Shown in pieces: positions 27,702 to 36,064 of a stretch of 56,027 nucleotides of DNA. The translations under genes and the position numbers were made by a program. The notes under the pieces were generated by a model. It was not told the DNA's origin and searched no databases. It was given only the letters and a program-made list of their open reading frames with translations. Each line of letters begins with the position of its first letter. Position 1 is the stretch's first letter. The stretch comes from Saprospiraceae bacterium (GTDB lineage: Bacteria > Bacteroidota > Bacteroidia > Chitinophagales > Saprospiraceae), in assembly GCA_013360405.1 (NCBI GenBank), contig JABWBR010000042.1:1-56027 (forward strand), given 5' to 3'.

Positions 27702-29288
27702 TTATAGCTCGTTGAGGTTAATAATGTTAACATCGCCTGAAATGGTACGGCGAGCATCCATAAAAGCGTCTACCACGCAATCGAGGTTAAACAGCTTGAG
27801 GTTGTCGAGTTGCAATAGCAATTCGTTGAGGTCGGTTTCGGGTTTGCAAATGCCTGTTTTTTCGATTCGGATTATTCGGTTATCGCCCAGGAAGCGGTAT
27901 TGCAGCGCGCCGTCGTTGAGGTCGGTGGCGCTGAAAAAACATAACTTGGCGCCCGGTTCGAGCATCAAGGCATTGTAGTCAATGATAAAAGGAAACAAGT
28001 TGAGACCGTTTTGGTAATTATCGCCCCGGTACAACAACACCGCAGGCGTGTGTTCGCTGAGTTCGCAGTAATTGAGTTTTTCGGCGTCTTCGCTGTGTTT
28101 ATTGTCGAGGCCCAACGCAACAAACCGGTGCATATAACGGGCGTCGTCGTGGTGCATTTGGCGGTAGTGGATTTTTTTGATGGAGACCATGCGATACAAG
28201 GTTAAAAAACCGAAGGGGGACATAACCGTACCCAAAAGCGATTCCGCTTGATCGCAGTCGGCAGGCGTGTAGTTTTTTTTACTCAAATTCTGCCATGCCC
28301 TGCAAGCCTGGTGTAATTCTCCGTTTTCTGCCATTTGGTCTGCTGCGTCGGGCAGTTCCTGGAAAGGAAAAGGAACGGCATGTTCGCGAAACAATTCGAC
28401 GAGCGTTCGCAGCAGTTGGAATTGTTGTTCGAGGTTGTATTCGAAATTCTTATCAAAACAGGCGGCAAGTTTATCACGCTGCCGTGGATGGAGTGCAAGC
28501 GGGGTTACTTTCACATAGTCCCACCAGGCCGACAACAAAGCGTAATTGAGTAGGTCAAAAGTGCGCGGGGCGATATCGAGGATTTTGTCAATATAATAGC
28601 GTTGTTTTTCTTCAATGGTCATTTCCTTGAAAACGTCGATGCGCACCAGGTCGCGCAATTGCTTGCCCAACTCACCGATAAAACTCTGGAATACAAATTT
28701 TTGTACCCTATTAAAATCTTCAGGTAGATTGAGCCAGGACAAATCGCGGCTTAGCCTGTCGGCTTTTTCATTGTACGAGGCCATGGCTTTTATCAGCAGA
28801 GGAACAAGGCGCTTATTGAATTCATAATGTGGGCCTGCAGGCGCCGATTGCTGCTTTTGTTCGCCATAGATGTTAGTGACAATGTGGATATTACCCCCGG
28901 CGTGGAGTTCCGACTGCAGTACGACATTTTGGCTATTGGCAATCAAAACGGCATTCTCGGCTTCTCTTTGCCGTTCGGGATGCCGGCTCAGCGTTTGTAC
29001 TTCTTCCAACAGTTTTCCGAGCGCAACCGAATTTTGTTGCGCCTCCAATTGCGAAAGCAATTCGAGCACATCCCAACGGAGTTGATTCAGCGCTGCGGCG
29101 GCGTCTTCTTGTCCTGTTTTGCCGAGCCGCACCTGCCGGCAAATATCTTCATAACGCGCCGATTGCTGAATAGCTTCATTTAGATGCGGCGTATGCTCCA
29201 ACATAGCGCGCAGCAAAGACAAGGCTTCTTTGAATTGTCCCCCGGCTATACGTTCGCGAATTTGCTTGATATAAGCGTCTAATTTCAT
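27702..29288 (-). CDS. EAD11-like adaptor/effector protein of the DGR locus
   Basis: 528 residues. Residues 1-85 (IRERIAGGQFKEALSLLRAML, then RYEDICRQVRLGKTGQEDA, LRWDVLELLSQL) match the pattern of effector-associated domain 11, a small helical adaptor. After it comes the linker often seen behind such domains (residues 117-142, NSQNVVLQSELHAGGNIHIV). The remaining ~385 residues are an unrecognised helical region (150-330) and an alpha/beta C-terminus (FLGDNRIIRIEKTG, LKLFNLDCVVDAFMDARR). EADs recruit partner proteins to NTPase-based conflict systems; by position the partner would be the nSTAND1 protein, whose start is 3 bases downstream. A near -7 box GATATTTG lies 25 bases upstream. The EAD call is by pattern only. 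Confidence 0.65.
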   Translation of the reverse strand: MKLDAYIKQIRERIAGGQFKEALSLLRAMLEHTPHLNEAIQQSARYEDICRQVRLGKTGQEDAAAALNQLRWDVLELLSQLEAQQNSVALGKLLEEVQTLSRHPERQREAENAVLIANSQNVVLQSELHAGGNIHIVTNIYGEQKQQSAPAGPHYEFNKRLVPLLIKAMASYNEKADRLSRDLSWLNLPEDFNRVQKFVFQSFIGELGKQLRDLVRIDVFKEMTIEEKQRYYIDKILDIAPRTFDLLNYALLSAWWDYVKVTPLALHPRQRDKLAACFDKNFEYNLEQQFQLLRTLVELFREHAVPFPFQELPDAADQMAENGELHQACRAWQNLSKKNYTPADCDQAESLLGTVMSPFGFLTLYRMVSIKKIHYRQMHHDDARYMHRFVALGLDNKHSEDAEKLNYCELSEHTPAVLLYRGDNYQNGLNLFPFIIDYNALMLEPGAKLCFFSATDLNDGALQYRFLGDNRIIRIEKTGICKPETDLNELLLQLDNLKLFNLDCVVDAFMDARRTISGDVNIINLNEL

Positions 29289-29312
29289 ATTTTAATCATT
29301 TGGTATTTGCTT

Positions 29313-29321
29313 CAAATATCG
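29313..29321 (-). promoter_or_regulatory. Shared promoter-like box before EAD-like gene
   Basis: CGATATTTG on the minus strand, 25 bases before the ATG. The identical 9-mer is 24 bases before the ATG of DGR target 2 (34764-34772). It is one base off TAnnTTTG. Suggests common expression of both modules. Confidence 0.4.
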
Positions 29322-29414
29322 TTTTTCTTTGTTTCAGCGCAAAAAGCAGCCCGGAATCTTCGAAACGGCTATCCGGCTCGTCCTACCAATACCGGGCTTC
29401 CATACGGCGTATTT

Positions 29415-29434
29415 GTCCCGAAAAAAAATCGGGA
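29415..29434 (-). terminator. Hairpin between TR and EAD-like gene
   Basis: TCCCG/CGGGA arms around an A8 (plus strand) or T8 (minus strand) loop. It is a candidate 3' end or processing site of the TR RNA. The T-run is in the loop, not behind the stem, so standard rho-independent termination is uncertain. Confidence 0.35.
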
Positions 29435-29465
29435 GCAGGGTCGTTCATCTGTTCATCGGCAGCCA

Positions 29466-29485
29466 TCCGGCTTTGCTTATGAGCT
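29466..29485. other. TR-adjacent 20-nt tag, inverted relative to VR tags
   Basis: TCCGGCTTTGCTTATGAGCT on the plus strand, the exact reverse complement of the tags behind VR1 and VR2. It overlaps the TR stop triplet by two bases. In a minus-strand TR transcript it would be perfectly complementary to the target mRNA 3' flank. Confidence 0.85.
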
Positions 29486-29612
29486 ACGGGACGAATACCA
29501 CACGAAACCCCACGTTGTTGTTGCGATTGTCGGGGTTGTTGTTGTTGCGGTAAGCCACGCGGCAGTTCTCGGCGTTGTTGTTCCAACTGCCGCCGCGCAA
29601 CACGCGATACGT
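29484..29612 (-). ncRNA. DGR template repeat (TR) and its RNA
   Basis: Non-coding template in the 370-base gap between the RT stop (29659) and the EAD-like gene. Read in the VR frame it would encode [19 protein letters not shown] followed by [21 protein letters not shown] and a stop. It contains 12 Asn codons (11 AAC, 1 AAT), the typical design that lets adenine mutagenesis reach many amino acids without making stops. Transcribed as minus-strand RNA, probably with the HRDC and RT genes, it is the template for error-prone cDNA that replaces VR. It has no start codon or RBS of its own. Confidence 0.95.
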
Positions 29613-29658
29613 ACCCACGATGAACGCCCTTTTTTCCTCAGCATATTTAACAATAAAC

Positions 29659-30666
29659 TTAAACTTCCCATAGCAATTCGTACTTTTCGTATAGCTTATT
29701 TCGAAAAGCCCAGGTATCGGCCTGTTCTACGAAAGCGCCGAGGGGGGTGATATGCCTTTGAAATTCTTTTTGCGACCAGACGCCGGTTGCCAATAATTGC
29801 GCATATAATTCAAATTTATCCTTGAAACGCTTTTTGCTGCGAGGGGCTAAGCGAACTTCATCCGGTAATAAACGGTACCCCAAAAACGGTAGCCCTTCCT
29901 CTCTTTTGTTTAAGCAAAACGGCTTGAGCTCTACCTTCAAATCATCCTCGACAAAAGCCTTAAAAACATAACCCGCTTTGAGCAATGTCTCTTTGTCATC
30001 ATGCCAAAGTACCATATCATCCATGTAACGGACGTATGCGGGAATATCGAATTTCTCTTTGGCAAAATGATCGGCAGGCGACAAATAATGATTGGCAAAA
30101 TATTGACTGGTAAGGTTGCCGATAGGCAGCCCCCTGCCTTTTTCTACTTCGTAGCTATCTATGATGGCGTCAAATATACCAAATAAACGACCATCTTTGA
30201 ACATCGAACACAACTGCTTTCGCAAAATATCGTGGCGTATACTATCGAAGTATTTGCGGACGTCCAATTTCAAAAACCACGGATAGCATTTTTGAAAATA
30301 TTTAGCTTTCTCCAATGCCGCATACGTGCCCTTTCCAAGCCGGCTGGCATAACTGTCGGCTATCTGCCTCTTTTCAAAATATGGGTGACATACATTCATC
30401 AAGGCGTGGTGCAATACCCGCTGGGCAAAAGGCGCCGCGCATATTTGTCGCCGTTTGGGGTCGTAAATGGTGAAATAACGGTAGCCGCCGACATCTACTT
30501 GACCCGATAGAATTTGAGCTTGGAGTATTTTAAGGTTCTGCTTCAAATGCTGCCCGTAAGCATACACACTATCCTTTGCCGCTTTGCCTAAGCGAGCCTT
30601 ATAATAGGCCAATTCGAGATTTTGTATGGCTGCAATTTCTTCAATCAGATAGCCCCGTCTCTTCAT
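29659..30666 (-). CDS. DGR reverse transcriptase
   Basis: 335 residues. RT motifs in order: [12 protein letters not shown] (D135), the DGR-diagnostic [17 protein letters not shown] (GNLTSQ at 183-188, where group II intron and viral RTs have QGxxxSP), catalytic [11 protein letters not shown] (YMDD 214-217) and FLGYRLLP. There is no maturase X or endonuclease domain, and the length is usual for DGR RTs. It copies TR RNA into cDNA with random insertion opposite adenines. The start overlaps the end of the HRDC gene by 26 bases; TR begins 47 bases after its stop. The gene is intact and all catalytic residues are present, so the element looks active. Confidence 0.97.
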   Translation of the reverse strand: MKRRGYLIEEIAAIQNLELAYYKARLGKAAKDSVYAYGQHLKQNLKILQAQILSGQVDVGGYRYFTIYDPKRRQICAAPFAQRVLHHALMNVCHPYFEKRQIADSYASRLGKGTYAALEKAKYFQKCYPWFLKLDVRKYFDSIRHDILRKQLCSMFKDGRLFGIFDAIIDSYEVEKGRGLPIGNLTSQYFANHYLSPADHFAKEKFDIPAYVRYMDDMVLWHDDKETLLKAGYVFKAFVEDDLKVELKPFCLNKREEGLPFLGYRLLPDEVRLAPRSKKRFKDKFELYAQLLATGVWSQKEFQRHITPLGAFVEQADTWAFRNKLYEKYELLWEV

Positions 30667-31102
30667 TTTTTTCTTTTTCCGTAATAAAATACTTGCCGAA
30701 TCTCTCTACCTTTTTTTCTCCGACCCCCTTGATACTTAGCATACTTTTTTCGCTAATTTCATCCTGTTTGGCCAGTTCAGCCATTTCTTCATCAGTAAGA
30801 ATGATAAAAGCGGATACCCCCTCTTCAAGCGCAGCTTTTTTGCGTATTTCACGTAATTTGGAAAATTTTGCAAAAGTAGGCTCGTCCAATACCTTGCGGT
30901 AATCCACCTTGTTGATACCTCTTTCTTCTTCGAATGAAGCCTTCTCCACATACCGCACGCAAAAATGCCAGCACGCCCCGTTTTTGTTGCCGATGAACTG
31001 GTTTTCTACTTCCAGTATCTTATTGCTTCGCAGAAACAGGTTCATTTCCTGAAGCGCTCTCCCGCTATCTCCCACGGGAATAGTGAATAGTTTGATTTGC
31101 AT
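30641..31102 (-). CDS. DGR accessory protein with HRDC domain
   Basis: 153 residues. The N-terminal ~70 residues (IKLFTIPVGDSGRALQEMNLFLRSNKILEVENQFI) form a small alpha/beta unit. Residues ~75-145 are an HRDC helical nucleic-acid-binding domain (FAKFSKLREIRKKAALEEG, AFIILTDEEMAELAKQ, SIKGVGEKKVERFGKYF). HRDC proteins are a known alternative to Avd as DGR accessory factor and are thought to bind the RT or TR RNA. It overlaps the RT gene by 26 bases and is first in the operon. No clear promoter box was found. Confidence 0.9.
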   Translation of the reverse strand: MQIKLFTIPVGDSGRALQEMNLFLRSNKILEVENQFIGNKNGACWHFCVRYVEKASFEEERGINKVDYRKVLDEPTFAKFSKLREIRKKAALEEGVSAFIILTDEEMAELAKQDEISEKSMLSIKGVGEKKVERFGKYFITEKEKNEETGLSD

Positions 31103-31491
31103 GGTTTTTTTTTAATGTTTATTCTGCTCAAAAGCCTGATAACACACCTTGCCCGGCGTGACGCCGTAGATTCCAGCTGGGATTGTCAAGTTTTTTTGTC
31201 ATGCCCGCCAGGGCATCTGCACACGAAACGTTTGAACGGGCAAGTGCTAGCGTAATGTTGTAGATTCTCTTCGAGAATGACAAAAAAAAGGGCAAAAACC
31301 GCTATGCAATAATAAAGCTCGTCGGTTGCGGGAATGCAAAAATCACAACGATAAGGAGCGCCTGGATGGCAGTGTTTTGCACAGACAGTTCAGGAGGTGA
31401 TTGGAGATCACCGCCTGAATTGACGGGGTCGTACGGTCGATAGCCGGTTCTTTAAAATGTTGTAGGTTTTGTTATTGATTTTCAATCAATT

Positions 31492-31537
31492 AAACATCAA
31501 ACATTAAACATCAAACATTAAACATCAAACATTAACA
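31492..31537. repeat. Heptamer repeat inside copy B
   Basis: About six copies of caaacat/taaacat 7-mers, located within the insertion that distinguishes flank copy B from copy A. A short inverted piece (TTGATTTTCAATCAA) precedes it. Confidence 0.75.
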
Positions 31538-31565
31538 AAGATCGCCCCCTCCCCTCCCTCGCTCG

Positions 31566-31624
31566 TTGGCAGCAAAAAGGCGCGGGTGGCTCGTCCCTCA
31601 CCACCCTCTCCTTTTTCCCGCCAA
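31566..31624 (-). other. Long hairpin 44 nt behind VR2 stop codon
   Basis: Arms 31566-31589 and 31601-31624 with the same 11-base loop as copy A; 20 of 24 positions pair. The distance to the stop codon (44 bases) is identical to that behind VR1. Confidence 0.75.
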
Positions 31625-31632
31625 CTCGCTCC

Positions 31633-31652
31633 AGCTCATAAGCAAAGCCGGA
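31633..31652. other. 20-nt tag behind VR2
   Basis: AGCTCATAAGCAAAGCCGGA, identical to the VR1 tag and at the same distance (16 bases) from the VR. Inverted relative to the tag at TR. Confidence 0.85.
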
Positions 31653-31668
31653 ATGAACTGCCTCCTAA

Positions 31669-31797
31669 CTACGGGACGAATACCACACGAAACCCCACGT
31701 TGAAGTTGCGATGGACGGGGTTGTTGCGGTTGCGGTAAGCCACGCGGCAGTTCTCGGCGTTGAGGTACCAACTGCCGCCGCGCAACACGCGATACGC
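31669..31797 (-). repeat. Variable repeat VR2
   Basis: Gap-free match to TR (29484-29612) with 10 mismatches, all at coding-strand adenines of TR (5 A to T, 3 A to C, 2 A to G). Changed codons: Asn to Phe, Asn(AAT) to His, Asp to Val, Asn to Arg, Asn to Leu, Asn to Tyr, and Thr to Ala at the upstream end. VR1 and VR2 differ from each other in most of these codons. Confidence 0.97.
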
Positions 31798-34740
31798 ACC
31801 TTCTTCCGGCCCGGAGTCATCTTTTTCGGGATGCGCTTCGTAGGCGGCGTACCAGTCTTCGCACCACTCGTACACCTGGCCGCTCATGTCGTACAGGCAG
31901 AGTTGGTTGGGTTGGAGCGCACCCACTTTTTGGGTTCGATACTCCGAATTAGGCGCATGTAATTCATCCCTGAATTTATAAAAAAACCAACCTACTTCGT
32001 TTAAATTGTCGCTGCCGGCGTATTTATATTTTTTTATGGCGTTGCCGGCTTCGTCCCTCGCTCCCGACTGTTGACCGCCGATAGCTGCGTATTCCCACTC
32101 CGCTTCGGTAGGCAGGCGGTAGTTTTTGCCGGTTTTTTGGCAGAGCCATTCGCAGTAGGCTTTGGCGTCGTACCAACTGATGAAAATAACGGGGTTATTG
32201 CGCTGATTTTCATCCATCCAGTGCCCGTAAACGTCATGCAGCCAACAGGCGCCCGTTTTCAGATAATAAGTGAGTAGGGTTTCACTGTTATGTGGATTTT
32301 TTGTCCAGTAAGATGCTATCGCCCAGCCTTCTTTTTCAGACTGGGTGGGGTATCCTTTCTCTTTGATAAACCAGGCGAATTCCCGCAGGGTAACGGGGTA
32401 TTTGCCGATGCAAAAATTGGAAACCGTCGCCAGGTGGCGGGGCTGTTCATTGGTTTTGGCGTTTTCGTCATCGGCATCGCTGCCCATCCAGAAGCTGCCT
32501 CCTTCAACGGCTACCGTTTCCGGTTCGACAAAACGATCACCGGCGAGCGCTTCGATGAGATCGTCGATCACTTGTATTTCCCCTTTAAAACCGGCGGGGA
32601 TGAGGCTTTTTTCACTGCAGCGGGTCACGATAAGCCTTAGCTTGGCGGGCAGCGATGTGATACGCAATTCGGGATTGCCGGCCAGGTATAGGGTTTCCAG
32701 ACTGCTGAAATTCCCTAAATCAATTTCGCCCTTTAAGTCGTTATGGGCGATGTCCAATTCCCTCACTTGTTCCGCATAAAGAATACTGTGAATAAACCCG
32801 TTATCCGCCGGCTGTTGCACCCGGATGTTGAGGCGACCCTCCGCATCCTGCAACCGATAAGTGAAATTGAAAAACGAAACTTGCGCTTTATGCCGATTAT
32901 AATCATACCAATTGTCAAATTTCGATTGCTGATAATCTTTTATTGAAACATCGTAATTATCCATCTGCAACACCACCGCATGCCGGTAAGGCAAATAGCG
33001 CATCCACCTGATCTCCTCGGTAAACAGCCGGGTAAAGTGCAGTTTATCGTAGGGGAAGCGGGCGGCGGCTTCGGCTGCATCATCCAACTGGTTCTCAAAA
33101 ACAATGTCGCGCAGGCAAAGGTATTCTATAAAAGCGCGGTGAATGAAATGAAAATACTGTTGGGTCTGGCAGAAGAAAAAGGCGTGGAGCAGGTCGCCGG
33201 GCAGGATCTCATAACGATTGCATTCTGCTTGCAGGCTTTCCAGGCTAATGGAGTCCCGGTCTTCCCGCAGCAAATACCGGGCTATACCGGTGAGACAGTC
33301 GAGCTCATCGCCATTGAAATGGGCGTTCCGGATGAAGGCCTCGAACACTTGGGTAGTATGCGCCGGCGACACGCTTTCGAGGTAACAAAACGCGATGAGG
33401 GGCTGGGGTAGCAGGGTATCTTGTCCTGGCGGGTAGTCGATTTTGCCAGGGCGGTATGCTATTCGGCGTGCCTCGTCGGGCGCCTGCTCGAAATACTTGA
33501 CCTCCCCCATCTCCTTATAAAAAATTTCGGCGTCTTCGTAGGCGTCAAAGGGGAATTCCTCCTCGGGGATGAGTCCGTCGTAGAGCAACTGGGCAAAAAA
33601 GAACTCCCTGAAAGCACGGTGGGCAAAGTTGTAGCCGTCTTTATCGTTGCGGCGCAACAGCGAGCGGTCGCGCAACAGCGTATCGCTGATAAATATCCGG
33701 GATTTTTCAGCCAGCATTTGCAAATCAATATATGCATAGTGCTTGCGCCCTTCGGGGAAATAAATGGCGTAAGCCAGTTGCTTCGACAGTTCGTGTAAGG
33801 TTTGGCTATAGTCGCCGTCATACTGCGGCGCGAGCGCTTCCTCGCGCTCCATCCATTTTTGGAGGATATGGTGAAAGATTTCGTATTGGGTCAATTTTCC
33901 GCTTGCGGCCTCCGGTTGTTTAGGGTCTATTTTAAAAAACAAAAACGCGTCCTTTCTTTCTATCAAGTCAGCAATAAAAGAAAGCAGCAGCGGGCGTTTG
34001 AGCAGCTTGTCCGTTTGCTTTACTATGGCCATGGCCGTAATATACTCCGGGGTACCTGGTCTGTAACGGGCGCCTACATAAGTGGCAACTTTCTCCGGTG
34101 ATAAAAAATCGAGGTAATAGCAGTGGTAAGGTTTGGGCGGCTTGGTGGCCGTCTGGGCGCGTTCGTCGGCTTTGCGCACAAAAAACTGCGTGCGGCAACT
34201 GATGACTACTTTCGCAAACTGGCAGGTTTCGTTTTCTATTTTTGCAAAAAAATAGTCGGGATTGTCCACCATCTCCGGCGCTTCGTCGATGCCGTCGAGC
34301 AATAGTACGGTCTGTTCAGGGTTGGGCAGCTGAAATACGGCGCGCAGGTCCGAACTACAGTTGGCAAAAACGATGTCGTACCGGCGTTTTGCCCCTGCAA
34401 AACGGGTTAACAATTCCGCGAGAGCCGTCGTTTTGCCCGTGCCGGTTTCGCCCAGTAAGAGGTAAAAACGGCCGTCGTTTTTCGGGTCGTCGAGCAAGCG
34501 GAAAAAGGTATCCGAGAATAAGCGAGCGGCCGGGTTGTTTTTAACGGTGCAATACAGCGGCAGGTAGCGCTGCAGGTCTGTCAAAAAATACCGCCGTTCA
34601 TCGGCGTCGAAAAAGCCCTGTACTTTAAAGGCCAGTTCCTGGCGGGCCTTTTTATTCACCAATCCGAAAAACAGGCGTTGGTACCATTTCAGCGAAGGGT
34701 CTTTGCGCAACACGCGCCGGCTGACAGACGTGATCTCCAT
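31669..34740 (-). CDS. DGR target 2: NACHT ATPase with C-terminal FGE-sulfatase (C-lectin) domain
   Basis: 1023 residues. A short N-terminal region (1-90, no recognised effector) is followed by a NACHT module: Walker [10 protein letters not shown] at 97-105, Walker B LLLDGIDE at 146-153 and VISCRTQFF behind it. Then come helical STAND-type regions (about 200-640), a short leucine-rich segment ([20 protein letters not shown]), and an FGE-like domain from about 742 ([46 protein letters not shown]). The last 41 residues are VR2. No signal peptide. It shares the C-terminal design with target 1 but has a different ATPase, so the DGR feeds two unlike switch proteins. A CGATATTTG box lies 24 bases upstream. 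Confidence 0.93.
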   Translation of the reverse strand: MEITSVSRRVLRKDPSLKWYQRLFFGLVNKKARQELAFKVQGFFDADERRYFLTDLQRYLPLYCTVKNNPAARLFSDTFFRLLDDPKNDGRFYLLLGETGTGKTTALAELLTRFAGAKRRYDIVFANCSSDLRAVFQLPNPEQTVLLLDGIDEAPEMVDNPDYFFAKIENETCQFAKVVISCRTQFFVRKADERAQTATKPPKPYHCYYLDFLSPEKVATYVGARYRPGTPEYITAMAIVKQTDKLLKRPLLLSFIADLIERKDAFLFFKIDPKQPEAASGKLTQYEIFHHILQKWMEREEALAPQYDGDYSQTLHELSKQLAYAIYFPEGRKHYAYIDLQMLAEKSRIFISDTLLRDRSLLRRNDKDGYNFAHRAFREFFFAQLLYDGLIPEEEFPFDAYEDAEIFYKEMGEVKYFEQAPDEARRIAYRPGKIDYPPGQDTLLPQPLIAFCYLESVSPAHTTQVFEAFIRNAHFNGDELDCLTGIARYLLREDRDSISLESLQAECNRYEILPGDLLHAFFFCQTQQYFHFIHRAFIEYLCLRDIVFENQLDDAAEAAARFPYDKLHFTRLFTEEIRWMRYLPYRHAVVLQMDNYDVSIKDYQQSKFDNWYDYNRHKAQVSFFNFTYRLQDAEGRLNIRVQQPADNGFIHSILYAEQVRELDIAHNDLKGEIDLGNFSSLETLYLAGNPELRITSLPAKLRLIVTRCSEKSLIPAGFKGEIQVIDDLIEALAGDRFVEPETVAVEGGSFWMGSDADDENAKTNEQPRHLATVSNFCIGKYPVTLREFAWFIKEKGYPTQSEKEGWAIASYWTKNPHNSETLLTYYLKTGACWLHDVYGHWMDENQRNNPVIFISWYDAKAYCEWLCQKTGKNYRLPTEAEWEYAAIGGQQSGARDEAGNAIKKYKYAGSDNLNEVGWFFYKFRDELHAPNSEYRTQKVGALQPNQLCLYDMSGQVYEWCEDWYAAYEAHPEKDDSGPEEGAYRVLRGGSWYLNAENCRVAYRNRNNPVHRNFNVGFRVVFVP

Positions 34741-34763
34741 GACGGGTTATTTGGCGTTTGTCC

Positions 34764-34772
34764 CAAATATCG
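34764..34772 (-). promoter_or_regulatory. Shared promoter-like box before DGR target 2
   Basis: CGATATTTG on the minus strand, 24 bases before the ATG; same 9-mer as before the EAD-like gene. Confidence 0.4.
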
Positions 34773-34804
34773 CTATTCCCCTGATAATCTTAGATAAATG
34801 CCGA

Positions 34805-34846
34805 AAAAAACCGACAACAGAGAACCGACAACCGACAACCCACAAC
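34805..34846. repeat. Heptamer run behind mazG
   Basis: About six degenerate 7-mers of the caaccga/cagagaa type, on the 3' side of mazG. Looks like a single arm of the heptamer element family. Confidence 0.55.
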
Positions 34847-35608
34847 CTACTCCCCCTTCTTCGCCTCATTCCACAGCGCATCCATCTCCGCCAGCGTCAT
34901 CTCGCGCAGGTCTTTAGGGGCTTTAGCCTCGATATATTCGAAGCGGCGTTTGAACTTCTGATTCACCCGCTCCAGGGCGGTTTCTGGGTCTATGCCCACA
35001 AAGCGGGCGTAGTTGACCAGCGAAAACAGCACGTCGCCGAATTCTTCTTCGCGTTTTTCCTGCGACATATTCAGCTGCAGGGTTTCGCGAAATTCAGCCA
35101 TTTCTTCTTCTACTTTTTCCCATACCTGTTCGCTATTTTCCCATTCGAACCCCACTTGTTTGGTTTTATCCTGCATGCGGTAGGCTTTCACCATGGCGGG
35201 CAGCGAGCGGGGCACGCCGGCGAGTACCGACTTTTTGCCTTCCTGCAATTTGAGTTGCTCCCAGTTTTTTTTCACTTCCTCTTCGGAGTTCACCACCAAA
35301 TCACCGTAGATATGCGGGTGGCGTTTTATCAGCTTGTCGCAAACGGCATGGAGGGCGTCGGCAATATCCCAGGCGCCGCTTTCGGAGGCAATTTTGGCGT
35401 AAAAAACCATATGCAGCATCAGGTCGCCTATCTCTTCTTTGATGCCGGGCAGGTCTTCGTCGAGGATAGCATCAGCCAATTCGTAGGTTTCTTCGATGGT
35501 TAGGTTGCGCAAACTTTGGAAGGTCTGCTTGCGGTCCCAGGGGCATTGCTCCCGCAACTCATCCATTATTTTCAACAACCTGGCAAAGGCTTCCAATTTT
35601 TGCAACAT
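34847..35608 (-). CDS. mazG: Nucleoside triphosphate pyrophosphohydrolase
   Basis: 253 residues from the ATG at 35608, giving the normal start (KLEAFARLLKIMDELREQCPWDRKQT). Two MazG domains are present; the first has the metal-binding pattern EETYELADAI, then LPGIKEEIGDLMLHMVFYAKIA, and the second has EEKREEEFGDVLFSLVNYAR. MazG removes noncanonical NTPs and lowers (p)ppGpp. Full length and intact. An in-frame extension upstream runs into repeat DNA and is rejected. Confidence 0.95.
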   Translation of the reverse strand: MLQKLEAFARLLKIMDELREQCPWDRKQTFQSLRNLTIEETYELADAILDEDLPGIKEEIGDLMLHMVFYAKIASESGAWDIADALHAVCDKLIKRHPHIYGDLVVNSEEEVKKNWEQLKLQEGKKSVLAGVPRSLPAMVKAYRMQDKTKQVGFEWENSEQVWEKVEEEMAEFRETLQLNMSQEKREEEFGDVLFSLVNYARFVGIDPETALERVNQKFKRRFEYIEAKAPKDLREMTLAEMDALWNEAKKGE

Positions 35609-35634
35609 GGCTATACGTTTATTTGTTATTTTTG

Positions 35635-35830
35635 TGGTGATAAGGTGACGGCCGGGGACAATCCCTGGTGGTGACAAGGTGACGTCCCCGGTCAATCCCT
35701 GGTGGTGACGACCAGGGAAGCATCAAGGGTGGTAACAAAATTAAATTCAATTCGTCACCTCGTCACCACCTGAGCCAGTTCAAAGCCGTCACCACCTGGG
35801 TTTGTCCTCGGTCGTCACCCCAAACCACAA
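35635..35830. repeat. Inverted repeats of ggtgacg type
   Basis: The left part has ggtgacgg/ggtgacaa units and two copies of aatccctggtggtgac. The right part has cgtcacc units in opposite orientation. Together they form a large imperfect palindrome between the divergent mazG and NqrM-like genes. Confidence 0.7.
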
Positions 35831-35851
35831 AGATATCGTAAATCTGTCATT

Positions 35852-36064
35852 ATGGAATTTCTGTATATTTTCGGAATCATTTTTGTCGTTTTCGGCTTGT
35901 CGTTTGTCATGATGAACCTTCGCCACTGGTTTACCGGCGAAGAATTCAGGGGCACTTGCGCTACCGCTAATCCCGCATTGAAAAATCAAATCGGTGAATG
36001 CTCTGTATGCGGCAAAAGACCCGACGAGGCCTGCAAAATGCCCGAGGCAGGAAAAGTTAAATGA
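35852..36064 (+). CDS. NqrM-like small membrane protein
   Basis: 70 residues: one membrane span (residues 4-22), then four cysteines C36, C50, C53 and C61 in the pattern RGTC, GECSVCGK, C. This resembles NqrM (DUF539), which has an N-terminal span and conserved cysteines and delivers iron during maturation of the Na+-pumping NADH:quinone reductase. No nqr genes are in the window. The stop overlaps the next start (ATGA, 4 bases), so the two are translationally coupled. Confidence 0.6.
   Translation: MEFLYIFGIIFVVFGLSFVMMNLRHWFTGEEFRGTCATANPALKNQIGECSVCGKRPDEACKMPEAGKVK

Larger units (their letters stand above)
31198..31668. repeat. 3' flank of DGR target 2, copy B
   Basis: Near repeat of 24718-25016 with two insertions: about 58 bases at 31279-31337, bounded by gaatg on both sides, and about 120 bases at 31441-31560 that include a heptamer run. 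The rest differs by scattered substitutions. It fills the gap between the HRDC gene and VR2; the part 31103-31197 holds nothing recognised. Confidence 0.85.

Noticed and set aside
29477-29671. Open frame through the TR region
   Set aside because: It is out of the VR frame, has low-complexity Thr/Ala content, and the TR is best explained as a non-coding template.
29659-30666. Reverse transcriptase of a group II intron or retron
   Set aside because: It has GNLTSQ and no maturase domain, no intron RNA domains are seen, and a TR/VR pair with adenine-only differences is present.
25017-34740. Sulfatase-modifying (formylglycine-generating) enzymes
   Set aside because: The FGE-like domains are fused to STAND ATPases, lack a signal peptide, have no sulfatase gene nearby and carry DGR variable repeats.
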